From Sanghuangporus weigelae (lineage: Eukaryota; Basidiomycota; Agaricomycetes; Hymenochaetales; Hymenochaetaceae), in the NCBI GenBank assembly GCA_033182465.1, contig CP137325.1, forward strand, positions 1,984,001-2,048,000: a stretch of 64,000 nucleotides of DNA, in the 5' to 3' direction. The position numbers and the translations under genes are program-made. The notes under the pieces are model-generated. The model saw only the letters and a list, made by a program, of their open reading frames with translations, ran no database searches and was not told where the DNA came from. Each line of letters opens with the position of its first letter. Positions within the stretch are counted from its first letter, which is position 1. Positions 1 through 11,200 of this stretch are shown here, piece after piece.

Positions 1-3000
1 CGGAGCCAAAGTGCTTCCTTGGCTGCATGAGTTGCAGCCACGTACTCGCTTTCAGTGGTTGACAACGAGACTATCTCCTGTTTCTTCGAGTACCAAGAAA
101 CGGCCCCTCCTCCTATGAGAAAAGCATTGCCAGAAATCGCCCTGCGATCTTCTTGCATGCTTCCATCGGCGTCAGAGAAACCCACCAGGCCATTATCTTC
201 GACACTGTCGAATCCATAGTAGAGTCGAAGGTCCTTAGTTCTCTTGAGGTACTGGAAAACGCGCTGAACGGCTTTCCAGTGAGCCATTCCAGGATTGAGC
301 GAGAAACGAGAGAGAAGAGTCACAGCGAAGGCAATATCCGGCCTAGTACCCATGGCAGCGTACATAAGGGAGCCCAGGGCCTCCCTGTACGGTATGTGAC
401 GCATCTCAGCAATTTCTTGAGCGGTCTGAGGCGACTGTGACGAGTCGAGCTTGACATTAGGGTCCATTGGCGAGGTAAGATCTCTTGCATTTTCCAGTCC
501 GTAGCGACGTAGTACGGAATTAATGTAGGTAGTCTGAGAGAGAGAGAGAGTACGAAGCTCGCGATCTCGCTTGATTTGGATTCCAAGGAGCCAGTGGATA
601 GGGCCCAAGTCAGTAATCTCGACGTACTTTGAAAAGTCGGATTTAAACTTGTCGATCAGCGCGGATCGACTTGCCGCTAAGGTACAGTCATCAACGGACA
701 CGGCCACGACAATCAGATCCGGTGGTAAGTGACGGAAATAAATGGCTTGGTCGACGTCACATCGGCTAAACCCGAGACGATCGACCATGATTGATGTAAA
801 TTTCTGATACCATCTTCGTCCTGACTGCTTTAGTCCGTACAGCGTCTTCCTCAGCTTTAGCACCCTCTCCTCTGTTCCTATTGGTTTGTACCCTGGAGGA
901 TGGTGCATGTACACCACTTCGTTCTCCTCCAACTCTCCATTTAGGTAGGCGCTCTTTACATCAATTTGTTCGAGCTCGAGATCTAATCGTGCCGATATAG
1001 CCAGGATCGTGCGGATGGACGCGAGTTTTGCAACAGGGGCATATGTGTCGAAGTAGTCGATGCCCTCGACCTGGCTGAATCCTTGGGCGACTAGCCTGGC
1101 TTTCCTGCGAACAATACTGCCAGCTGAGTCCCTCTTGACCTTAAATACCCACTTCGAACCAACGATATTGGCCCCTTTAGGGGCTTCTGCCAATTCCCAG
1201 GTACCTGCTGCGCGAAGCGCAGCCAGTTCCTCCTGAATGGCTTTCTCCCATTCGCTCCATTCAGGCAGCCGGCGCGCCTCCTGGAGATTTCTCGGCTCTA
1301 GTCCCTCTTCCTCACTCGTGATGCCTGCGAAGTCATATTCTTCGTCATAGTCATCCCACACCCCCGCAACTGTGTCATCCTCTTCCACGACGGTTCTCAT
1401 GCCCTTCGGAATGATTCCGTCTCTCTTCCACTGTGTTTGCGTGCCCTCTCCAGCGGTGAGTCTCTTTACATATGCTGATGGAGCTTTTGTGCGACCTGAC
1501 CTCCTCAATGACGCAGAGTTGTCAGTGATCGTACGAGCAGCTTGCCCTTGTGAGGAAATTCCTGTTCCCTGATCTCCAGGACCAGGTGAGTCATCGCGGG
1601 GCTCAGGAGACTCAGTCTCAAATGTTTGGGGCTGGGTTACGACCATGGGAGCGGAAGGTTCTACTGCCGGGGTCGGAGATTTGGAAGTGCTGCGGGACGA
1701 AATTTGACTTATAGGGGTAGCTGTCGGATCGCTCAGTACACTGTCATCCATTCCAACATCCATCTCCTCCCCCTCGAGCCGATCAGCATTTGTCCTGGGT
1801 GAGAAGTAAACGCTTCGTTCCACGCTGATCGATTTTGTTTGGGGCCAATAGATTCTTTGGCCATTCGACGAATCGTCGAATCCAAGCCAACGCCCCTCTT
1901 TCGCCCGTACTGCCAGTTTTGATTGTGTTGGGTCGTGTACCCAACACTTTGTTCCGAATTCCCTAATCTTTGCTATGTTCAGCTTTTCGTTCGTAAGTGC
2001 CTCCCAGGGAGTCTTATCGCCCAGGGCTTTCGTGGGAAGCCTGTTCTTCAGATAAACGGCATGTCTAGCCGCTTCTGCCCAGAGGAATTTGGGCAGTTGA
2101 CTAGCGTGCAACATTGCTCGGACACGTTCAAGTAAGGTTCGGTTCAGTCGCTCCGCGACTCCATTGTGTTCTGGGGTATCATGGACGGTGAGTTTCTGCT
2201 GTATTCCTTTATTGTTCATGTAATTGACAAATTCATTGCCCGTAAACTCGCCGCCCCTATCGGAGTGGAATACTTGTATCTTGGTCCCATGCTGGGTGTT
2301 TACCCAGGCCTCGAACTTCTTGAATGCGTCGGGTACGTCCGATTTTCTTCTCAACAAGTATATTTTACTTATTCTCGTTGCATCATCCGTGAAGGAAACA
2401 AAGTAATGGCGGCCACCCAGTGAGCGAGTTGGTGATGGTCCCCATACATCCGAATAGATTTCCGAACCAAAGTCCCTAGCTCTAGGACTCAATTTTGCCT
2501 TTGCAATAGGACTACGTGTCGCCTTGCCATACAAGCAGCTCTCGCAGAAGGCTCCCGAGAGATCGGACGGTACGAGGCGAACACCAGTGACAAGACCTTT
2601 CATGACTATTTCCTCAGCCGTGCGAGGCGAAATGTGGCCCATGCGGGCATGGAGATCCATGGCCGTCATGCCATCCTCAGTAAGATTTATTTCGTCCTTC
2701 AGGTCGGTTTCGACTGATTCTGAGATGAACTTGTATAGCCCTTTTGGAGAGCGTGCAATTTCACCGATTTGGGCACCAAGAGGGTCGAAAATGCGGCATT
2801 TGCCCCCACCAAATCTCATTTCATGTCCGGCTTTGTCCAGCTCGCCGACAGAAATCAAAGTATATTGGATCTCAGGAGAGTACAGTACGTTCGTGAGTAC
2901 CATTTGCGATGAGCCATTCGGAAGTGGCATCGCCAAATTTCCCTGTCCAGTCGCATGGAACACATGCCTATTTGCGGCATACAGAGCCCTCGACGGGATG

Positions 3001-4948
3001 TCTTCGTACTTTGTCAGGTCACCGCGGTAAGGGGTAATGTGTCTCGTCGATCCTGAATCGAAAATCACTCTTCTTCCTTTGGGTTCGCGATCTGGGTGGA
3101 TCATGACAACTTTGGCCTCCTCACGATCAGACTCATCCTGCTCAGATTCGTCGTCAGAGCACCACAGGGGTTCCTCTTGCAAACCTTCGTCTGGTTCGAA
3201 GACATCCGCCAGTAAGTCCCAGTCATGCGTTTCGAAGATTTCTACATCAGGAGTTCCTGCTTGACTTTCTCGAGATGACTCAGTGCTCTTCATAGGTGGG
3301 TCGTCCTCTTCATCATCAGACCAATCCCAGGCGGCATTGACGCAGTCCCATACGCCATCCGAGTCTGAGTCATATGCGACATTTGCGGAATCATTCGGCT
3401 TGTATTGCTGGCCGCCACCTTGCTTCGGAAAGCCGCCCTTGTTCTTGGGGCACTTCCGTTTGAAGTGTCCAGCCTGGCCGCACGTCCAACAGAGCTTTGG
3501 CTCTTGAGGTGTGTACTTAACATTCCGTTTGGGCGATTTGAAGTGGTTGACAGCTAGAGCTTCGTCTCTGGGCTGTTTTCCGAGCTTGGCTGACCTTTCA
3601 CCTCTTTTGTTCCGCTTTTGACGCTCTGCCTCATCTACAATGATGTGGATGAGGACTTCGGGATCAACATACTTCGCGCTCTCGAGTTGATCTGGAGTAG
3701 GCGGAGTTTGGCTGAGAAGCAACAAGTTACGAGATGCAATTTCGGCGGAAGTTAGTTGGGAGGACGCGAAGTTCGCCAAAAAACGAGGTAAGCAGGAAAT
3801 AATCGTGCTTCGATAGTCCGAGTCTGATATCGTAACTCCAGACTGCGCAAGCGTCTCGCGCTTCGTGCGCAAGTCATTCAAGTATTCACGAACATCCGCC
3901 CCTTCGGGCATCTTGGACTCTAGAAACTCCCCTCGAAGGGAAGTCTGCGCGTACACGGACTTCTGGGTGAACTCGCGGACAACTGCGGACCATTTCTCTG
4001 CGCACGTATCGTAACGAGTCAAGCTGACCAGAACGGAGTCCGGAACTCTCTGAGAGAGTAAGTACAACGACACATCTTCGTTCTTTGTCCACTCCTCTAA
4101 CCGATCTTGAAAGTCAAGATTGGGATTAGGATCCCCAGCAGCTATCGCGGCCGCTACTACTGTGTTCGGTGCCAACTCGGGGCGAACCTTCGTACCATCG
4201 AAGTGCCCCCATTTTCCCTTTGCCTTCGCGGCTAGCTGGAAACGCAATGAGTACAACAGCCAGTTCTTCCCACTGGTCTCGAGAGTGGGAACCGAGGTCG
4301 GTAGAGTGTCGTGTGATTGGGTGGACATTGAGATACTCGCTTTACAGTTTCAGGGGAAACTTTTCGATTTGAACGCAGCTAGGTAGCAAGGCTCATAACC
4401 TTTTAGCGAGGAGACGAGCACGCAAAATAATACTAAAACAAATGTATTCTCAGATGGATTGCGAGCGGCGCAATCGTCTGCGTAACATACCTAAAACAAA
4501 TGTATTCTACCAGAGAACGTATGTAAATAAAGTACAGAACAAAAGTGAAAAAGGTTCGAAGCTCACCTCAGATGGATTGCGAGCGGCGCAATCGTCTGAG
4601 GTGTTGCTGAGTGAAATACAACAGTTTTATACTACAGTAAAATGGGGTTTTCATGGGAATGAATGGTTTCGAACACCAAGCATAAAAGAGACACATGAAT
4701 GAATACAAAACGAAACTGGGGGTAACAAACTCCCCAAGAAATGATCACAAAGAAAGGGTAAACATAGAAGCAACAAAGATAAACTCGGGCGAGGCATTCG
4801 GCCACGAGCGGTGTCCAATACAGAAAGAGAATGCCTCGTGCCCTCGCAACAAAGGCGGTGAGTCCGTAACCTCGGTGGTTCCTGCCGATCCAAGGTAAAT
4901 CATATCCCGGGCATCCCCCAGGATACTTCGCCGGATTGTACTCCAACA
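1..4948 (-). mobile_element. Ty1/Copia LTR retrotransposon, copy 1, cut by window edge
   Basis: This is a minus-strand Copia element whose 5' LTR is at 4401-4948 and whose gag-pol coding region reads leftwards from about 4329 to the window edge, where it stops within RNase H. Base for base it is the reverse complement of 7607-12554: the coordinate sum stays 12555 from end to end, so there are no length differences, and I saw no substitutions by eye. It therefore looks as whole as copy 2 over the visible part and is very young. Its outer flank at 4949 begins CTTAA; the matching flank lies outside the window. It sits about 50 bp upstream of the first visible exon of a P450 gene. Confidence 0.95.
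4401..4948 (-). repeat. 5' LTR of Copia copy 1
   Basis: This 548 bp long terminal repeat is identical by eye, in reverse complement, to the LTRs at 7607-8154 and 12839-13386. Read on the minus strand it starts TGTTGGAG and ends CTAAAA. It is followed at once by the same primer-binding sequence as in copy 2. Confidence 0.95.
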
Positions 4949-5002
4949 CTTAAAGCCCATCGGCTCTGACACTCAACGAATTAGTTGGTACCGAAACAGT
5001 AG

Positions 5003-5929
5003 GCCGCATCTCCCCCTTACGTAGAGCTACTAGCAGCTGATACATTCGCGGAGACGACCACTGCTCTTACAGTATTTTTCTTCATGATGGTCTCTAACCG
5101 GCATGTCCAGAGGCGTGCTCAGGAGGAAATCGACAAAATAGTTGGCCATGATTGCCTCCCGTCATTCAGTGACAGAGCAAATCTCCCATTCATCGATTGT
5201 ATTGTGAAGGAAGTTCTGAGGTACATCAGATTCGAATACTACTTACCACGTTACTAACTTTAGTGCCGCAGATTTCATCCTCCTGTTCCTCTCGGTATAC
5301 CTCACGAGTCTACTCGGGCGCACGAATATCGTGGATGGGACATTCCAGGGCAAGCAATGGTCATTGCAAACATCTGGTAAGCTTTGGTTATGCAGTCCGA
5401 GAGATTTTGGATTTCATTTTGGTGGAATGACAGGCAAATGATGAGAGATGCGCAATCCTTCCCCGACCCAGAGAAATTCGACCCGGACAGACATGCCGCT
5501 CATTCTAAGAATGATAAGACCCCTTATGATCCTGTTGCCCCTGTCTTCGGCTTCGGAAGAAGGTAAGCTTGTCTGTTCATCTGTTTCCAGAACCAACTAC
5601 TTCACGACAATCTCAATTTCACCACTAGGGTCTGCCCAGGTCGCGCATTCGCAGAATCTGTGATGTGGATAACGATAGCAAACGTTTTGGCGGCGTTCGA
5701 TATTTTGCCATGGAAGGATCCGGTTACTGGAGAAGAGGTACTCCCTGTTGCTGATAACAAAAGTAATATTATCAAGTAGGAACCTTGTCTTCGTGCATCG
5801 CCTGCCAGTGGTACATACTGATTTGCGTTCTTTCCCGTCAGTAACATTCCACCATTCAAGTGTAGGATTCTTCCAAGGAAAAGTAAGCTTGCACAGATTA
5901 GCGGAAATTCTGGACTCGACTCAGCATAA
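5003..5929 (+). pseudogene. Cytochrome P450, C-terminal half only
   Basis: Five exons read as the catalytic half of a microsomal P450 monooxygenase. Exon 1 (about 5003-5221) gives helix I with the oxygen-activation motif AADTFAETT and runs to VKEVLR, the start of the helix K ExxR region. The next exons give RFHPPVPLGIPHE, then FDPDRH, and then the heme-cysteine loop FGFGRR split by an intron from VCPGRAFAE (about 5544-5650). The last exon (about 5842-5929) gives NIPPFKCRILPR and ends at TAA 5927-5929. The introns are short and mostly GT-AG. The N-terminal half is absent: about 54 bp upstream of exon 1, within what looks like an intron, lies the end of Copia copy 1, so the rest may lie left of the window. 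A P450 tail-to-tail with a terpene cyclase suggests a terpenoid pathway, but that is inference. The substrate is unknown. Confidence 0.8.
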
Positions 5930-6753
5930 AGTATCCGGAATTGTTCTGTAAAGGATACAAATAGATATCAAGTTTGAATTGCATTTATATATCAGAAAGA
6001 TGTGAATATTGAAAACACTTCTGTAAGTAGCAGGGGTCAACTATCCTTTCAGGACACTATTTTCCGTGATTAGGCAGCACACCGACTTATCTGCATTTGT
6101 TTCTGGGGAGCCGCGCTCATTGTTCGCTCATAGCCCTGTCCTTTCTTCGTTTTCTGTCCCGTCTTCTCCTAGGTCCTGTCAGTGTGACAGTGCGTTTGAC
6201 ATCTCAAGAAATGATGACGACGTCTGTACTTCAGTTCTCTATTTTAATTCTGCATCTCTAGTTAGTTCCGATGGTATGAATCCTTGACTAACAGCGCTCA
6301 GATACCGGGGACAAAACTCGCACGGTGCAACACACAGAGACGTCAACACACAGAGACGTAGCAAACCTTCAGAAACAACCGGGCTTCTAACGCCCCCAGT
6401 TGCTTTCCTCACCACCGCTTTCAATCAGGGTGGTCTATCCTCTATCGATCTTGCAGTCTTTAAGGTCTTTATCTTTAGTCACTCGCGAAGGTTGATCTTG
6501 ACTTTGGTTAGATACATATGTAGCTCGAATGATAATGGTGGTATGTCGCAATCGCAAGCATGGAAGTAGTATGTAATTTGTCTCCATTTCAGCAGTCCAA
6601 ACTGCGTAACCGTTCCTACGCAGTCACGACAAATGGCAAATATCTCTATTTGTGATCCGCACGTACACAACAATGGCAAACGGTAAATATCTAGATGGAG
6701 AGTTAATTTCTAGCTCCATACAGTCCGAGATCCTGCAATTTCTAGCGCTTGGA
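5930..6753. other. Interval between P450 and terpene synthase remnants
   Basis: There is no convincing gene here. The stretch lies between the 3' ends of the convergent P450 and terpene synthase remnants. It contains only short open frames without recognisable motifs. Confidence 0.5.
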
Positions 6754-7606
6754 CTAGAAATGGAAGCCATAACGGCCCCACACAAAATTACAATAGGCTT
6801 CATAAGTGCTTATCTTGGAACGACGATCCTGGGTGTCCACAGTCTCATTTGTGATTGCGCAGAGCAATTCATACGCTGATATGTCACGGTTGCGAGCAGT
6901 GAGCCATACCAAAGCATCTTTTCCCCTCCGGCCAGGTCCTACTAGTAGAGGGACAATGAATCACTTTGAAAATCGGTGTCAAGTGATGCTCAAATTCTGC
7001 GCAATAAAATCTGTACTTGAAAGGGTTCACACAGTATGCGATATCTAGGAGTGCATATCCAAGAAAGGACAGGCACTCTGGCAGGAAAGATGAAGGCAGA
7101 ATAAGCATTCCCAACTCCGGAGAGGTGCCGGAAGAATATAGGATATTTCGTGGCTGATGCCGGTATCTACGGGTAAATCAATTATTGCGACCCCTCCAAG
7201 AGCCCTGGAATATGCCCACTCAAGGGAACTCCGAGAGCATTGTAACTTATTGGAACGGAATCGGGTCCAAGAAATCGAGGGTACTCGTCAAAATGATATC
7301 ACAAGCTACATAATTGAAGGAAGAATCGGGGCATCTTCAGCAGAACAACAGCTAAGTCGTCTACGAGCTTGAGCTGTTGAGGTTGACAAGCGCCAAATCG
7401 AGGCAAGGTTGAATATTCTAACGCTTTCATCACGTATGTGAGAGTAGCTTGCTACTGCTATCGTGATACCAACCCCTATGCTGCGACGAAGAGCTGCATC
7501 ATCGCCCAAAAGATAGCCTCTAGCTGATGCTTCGGCAATACAGAGGGCCTCAAATCTGGCGATGGGTTGTTCGGAGCCTTGATAATGAATATTGCATCGT
7601 TTCAAG
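6754..7606 (-). pseudogene. Terpene synthase (trichodiene synthase family) remnant, main part
   Basis: The minus strand carries collinear blocks of a basidiomycete trichodiene-synthase-like sesquiterpene cyclase, the family that ionises farnesyl diphosphate. From 5' to 3' they are: SLKRCNIHYQ then EASARGYLL and LRRSIGVGITIAVASYSHI (about 7606-7425); a possible aspartate motif LVDDLA in a shifted frame (about 7365); DIILTSTLDFLD (about 7300-7260), followed by an in-frame stop; YPIFFRHLSGVGNAYSAFIF in another frame (about 7150-7090); and the C-terminal block ITNETVD to WGRYGFHF ending at TAG 6754-6756. Frame changes and internal stops show it is dead. Its 5' continuation lies beyond the Copia element at 13392-13414, and the reading frame is continuous once the element and one copy of the target duplication are set aside. 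Family assignment rests on remembered consensus. Confidence 0.65.
7602..7606. repeat. Target-site duplication, left (TCAAG)
   Basis: TCAAG directly precedes the 5' LTR, and the same five bases follow the 3' LTR at 13387-13391. A 5 bp duplication is usual for Ty1/Copia integrases. It shows that this copy was inserted as a unit and has not exchanged flanks with copy 1. Confidence 0.9.
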
Positions 7607-8154
7607 TGTTGGAGTACAATCCGGCGAAGTATCCTGGGGGATGCCCGGGATATGATTTACCTTGGATCGGCAGGAACCACCGAGGTTACGGACTCACCGC
7701 CTTTGTTGCGAGGGCACGAGGCATTCTCTTTCTGTATTGGACACCGCTCGTGGCCGAATGCCTCGCCCGAGTTTATCTTTGTTGCTTCTATGTTTACCCT
7801 TTCTTTGTGATCATTTCTTGGGGAGTTTGTTACCCCCAGTTTCGTTTTGTATTCATTCATGTGTCTCTTTTATGCTTGGTGTTCGAAACCATTCATTCCC
7901 ATGAAAACCCCATTTTACTGTAGTATAAAACTGTTGTATTTCACTCAGCAACACCTCAGACGATTGCGCCGCTCGCAATCCATCTGAGGTGAGCTTCGAA
8001 CCTTTTTCACTTTTGTTCTGTACTTTATTTACATACGTTCTCTGGTAGAATACATTTGTTTTAGGTATGTTACGCAGACGATTGCGCCGCTCGCAATCCA
8101 TCTGAGAATACATTTGTTTTAGTATTATTTTGCGTGCTCGTCTCCTCGCTAAAA
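7607..8154 (+). repeat. 5' LTR of Copia copy 2
   Basis: This 548 bp repeat starts TGTTGGAG and ends CTAAAA. It contains a TATAAAA box at 7924-7930 and two copies of a roughly 32 bp imperfect hairpin (7952-7990 and 8075-8106). Each hairpin copy is associated with an AATACATTTGTTTTAG tract. Confidence 0.95.
7924..7930 (+). promoter_or_regulatory. Probable LTR core promoter (TATA box)
   Basis: TATAAAA lies about 320 bp into the LTR, where the U3/R boundary of a Copia LTR would be expected. Transcription starting 25-30 bp downstream would place the first LTR hairpin (7952-7990) at the very 5' end of the RNA. The same box occurs at 13156-13162 in the 3' LTR. The start site is inferred, not seen. 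Confidence 0.55.
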
Positions 8155-8169
8155 GGTTATGAGCCTTGC
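8155..8169 (+). other. Primer-binding site matching the initiator tRNA-Met anticodon arm
   Basis: GGTTATGAGCC starts at the first base after the LTR. It is complementary to GGCTCATAACC, the anticodon stem-loop of fungal initiator tRNA-Met, not to the tRNA 3' end. Drosophila copia and some fungal relatives are known to prime from a cleaved half of the initiator tRNA using this arm. The match is seen in the sequence; half-tRNA priming is inferred by analogy. Confidence 0.75.
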
Positions 8170-8226
8170 TACCTAGCTGCGTTCAAATCGAAAAGTTTCC
8201 CCTGAAACTGTAAAGCGAGTATCTCA

Positions 8227-11200
8227 ATGTCCACCCAATCACACGACACTCTACCGACCTCGGTTCCCACTCTCGAGACCAGTGGGAAGAACTGGCTGTT
8301 GTACTCATTGCGTTTCCAGCTAGCCGCGAAGGCAAAGGGAAAATGGGGGCACTTCGATGGTACGAAGGTTCGCCCCGAGTTGGCACCGAACACAGTAGTA
8401 GCGGCCGCGATAGCTGCTGGGGATCCTAATCCCAATCTTGACTTTCAAGATCGGTTAGAGGAGTGGACAAAGAACGAAGATGTGTCGTTGTACTTACTCT
8501 CTCAGAGAGTTCCGGACTCCGTTCTGGTCAGCTTGACTCGTTACGATACGTGCGCAGAGAAATGGTCCGCAGTTGTCCGCGAGTTCACCCAGAAGTCCGT
8601 GTACGCGCAGACTTCCCTTCGAGGGGAGTTTCTAGAGTCCAAGATGCCCGAAGGGGCGGATGTTCGTGAATACTTGAATGACTTGCGCACGAAGCGCGAG
8701 ACGCTTGCGCAGTCTGGAGTTACGATATCAGACTCGGACTATCGAAGCACGATTATTTCCTGCTTACCTCGTTTTTTGGCGAACTTCGCGTCCTCCCAAC
8801 TAACTTCCGCCGAAATTGCATCTCGTAACTTGTTGCTTCTCAGCCAAACTCCGCCTACTCCAGATCAACTCGAGAGCGCGAAGTATGTTGATCCCGAAGT
8901 CCTCATCCACATCATTGTAGATGAGGCAGAGCGTCAAAAGCGGAACAAAAGAGGTGAAAGGTCAGCCAAGCTCGGAAAACAGCCCAGAGACGAAGCTCTA
9001 GCTGTCAACCACTTCAAATCGCCCAAACGGAATGTTAAGTACACACCTCAAGAGCCAAAGCTCTGTTGGACGTGCGGCCAGGCTGGACACTTCAAACGGA
9101 AGTGCCCCAAGAACAAGGGCGGCTTTCCGAAGCAAGGTGGCGGCCAGCAATACAAGCCGAATGATTCCGCAAATGTCGCATATGACTCAGACTCGGATGG
9201 CGTATGGGACTGCGTCAATGCCGCCTGGGATTGGTCTGATGATGAAGAGGACGACCCACCTATGAAGAGCACTGAGTCATCTCGAGAAAGTCAAGCAGGA
9301 ACTCCTGATGTAGAAATCTTCGAAACGCATGACTGGGACTTACTGGCGGATGTCTTCGAACCAGACGAAGGTTTGCAAGAGGAACCCCTGTGGTGCTCTG
9401 ACGACGAATCTGAGCAGGATGAGTCTGATCGTGAGGAGGCCAAAGTTGTCATGATCCACCCAGATCGCGAACCCAAAGGAAGAAGAGTGATTTTCGATTC
9501 AGGATCGACGAGACACATTACCCCTTACCGCGGTGACCTGACAAAGTACGAAGACATCCCGTCGAGGGCTCTGTATGCCGCAAATAGGCATGTGTTCCAT
9601 GCGACTGGACAGGGAAATTTGGCGATGCCACTTCCGAATGGCTCATCGCAAATGGTACTCACGAACGTACTGTACTCTCCTGAGATCCAATATACTTTGA
9701 TTTCTGTCGGCGAGCTGGACAAAGCCGGACATGAAATGAGATTTGGTGGGGGCAAATGCCGCATTTTCGACCCTCTTGGTGCCCAAATCGGTGAAATTGC
9801 ACGCTCTCCAAAAGGGCTATACAAGTTCATCTCAGAATCAGTCGAAACCGACCTGAAGGACGAAATAAATCTTACTGAGGATGGCATGACGGCCATGGAT
9901 CTCCATGCCCGCATGGGCCACATTTCGCCTCGCACGGCTGAGGAAATAGTCATGAAAGGTCTTGTCACTGGTGTTCGCCTCGTACCGTCCGATCTCTCGG
10001 GAGCCTTCTGCGAGAGCTGCTTGTATGGCAAGGCGACACGTAGTCCTATTGCAAAGGCAAAATTGAGTCCTAGAGCTAGGGACTTTGGTTCGGAAATCTA
10101 TTCGGATGTATGGGGACCATCACCAACTCGCTCACTGGGTGGCCGCCATTACTTTGTTTCCTTCACGGATGATGCAACGAGAATAAGTAAAATATACTTG
10201 TTGAGAAGAAAATCGGACGTACCCGACGCATTCAAGAAGTTCGAGGCCTGGGTAAACACCCAGCATGGGACCAAGATACAAGTATTCCACTCCGATAGGG
10301 GCGGCGAGTTTACGGGCAATGAATTTGTCAATTACATGAACAATAAAGGAATACAGCAGAAACTCACCGTCCATGATACCCCAGAACACAATGGAGTCGC
10401 GGAGCGACTGAACCGAACCTTACTTGAACGTGTCCGAGCAATGTTGCACGCTAGTCAACTGCCCAAATTCCTCTGGGCAGAAGCGGCTAGACATGCCGTT
10501 TATCTGAAGAACAGGCTTCCCACGAAAGCCCTGGGCGATAAGACTCCCTGGGAGGCACTTACGAACGAAAAGCTGAACATAGCAAAGATTAGGGAATTCG
10601 GAACAAAGTGTTGGGTACACGACCCAACACAATCAAAACTGGCAGTACGGGCGAAAGAGGGGCGTTGGCTTGGATTCGACGATTCGTCGAATGGCCAAAG
10701 AATCTATTGGCCCCAAACAAAATCGATCAGCGTGGAACGAAGCGTTTACTTCTCACCCAGGACAAATGCTGATCGGCTCGAGGGGGAGGAGATGGATGTT
10801 GGAATGGATGACAGTGTACTGAGCGATCCGACAGCTACCCCTATAAGTCAAATTTCGTCCCGCAGCACTTCCAAATCTCCGACCCCGGCAGTAGAACCTT
10901 CCGCTCCCATGGTCGTAACCCAGCCCCAAACATTTGAGACTGAGTCTCCTGAGCCCCGCGATGACTCACCTGGTCCTGGAGATCAGGGAACAGGAATTTC
11001 CTCACAAGGGCAAGCTGCTCGTACGATCACTGACAACTCTGCGTCATTGAGGAGGTCAGGTCGCACAAAAGCTCCATCAGCATATGTAAAGAGACTCACC
11101 GCTGGAGAGGGCACGCAAACACAGTGGAAGAGAGACGGAATCATTCCGAAGGGCATGAGAACCGTCGTGGAAGAGGATGACACAGTTGCGGGGGTGTGGG

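Noticed and set aside
7306-7605. A separate 99-codon gene starting inside the LTR boundary
   Set aside because: Its first codon is only the Copia junction; the frame is the interior of the split terpene synthase relic and then shifts.
8155-8169. A tRNA gene at the GGTTATGAGCC match
   Set aside because: Only the anticodon-arm complement is present, directly after an LTR; no acceptor, D or T arms follow.
9048-10031. Many antisense open frames inside the Copia gag-pol, for example a 168-codon frame at 9525-10031
   Set aside because: They are mirror frames of the long sense coding region, recur identically in copy 1, and contain no motif.
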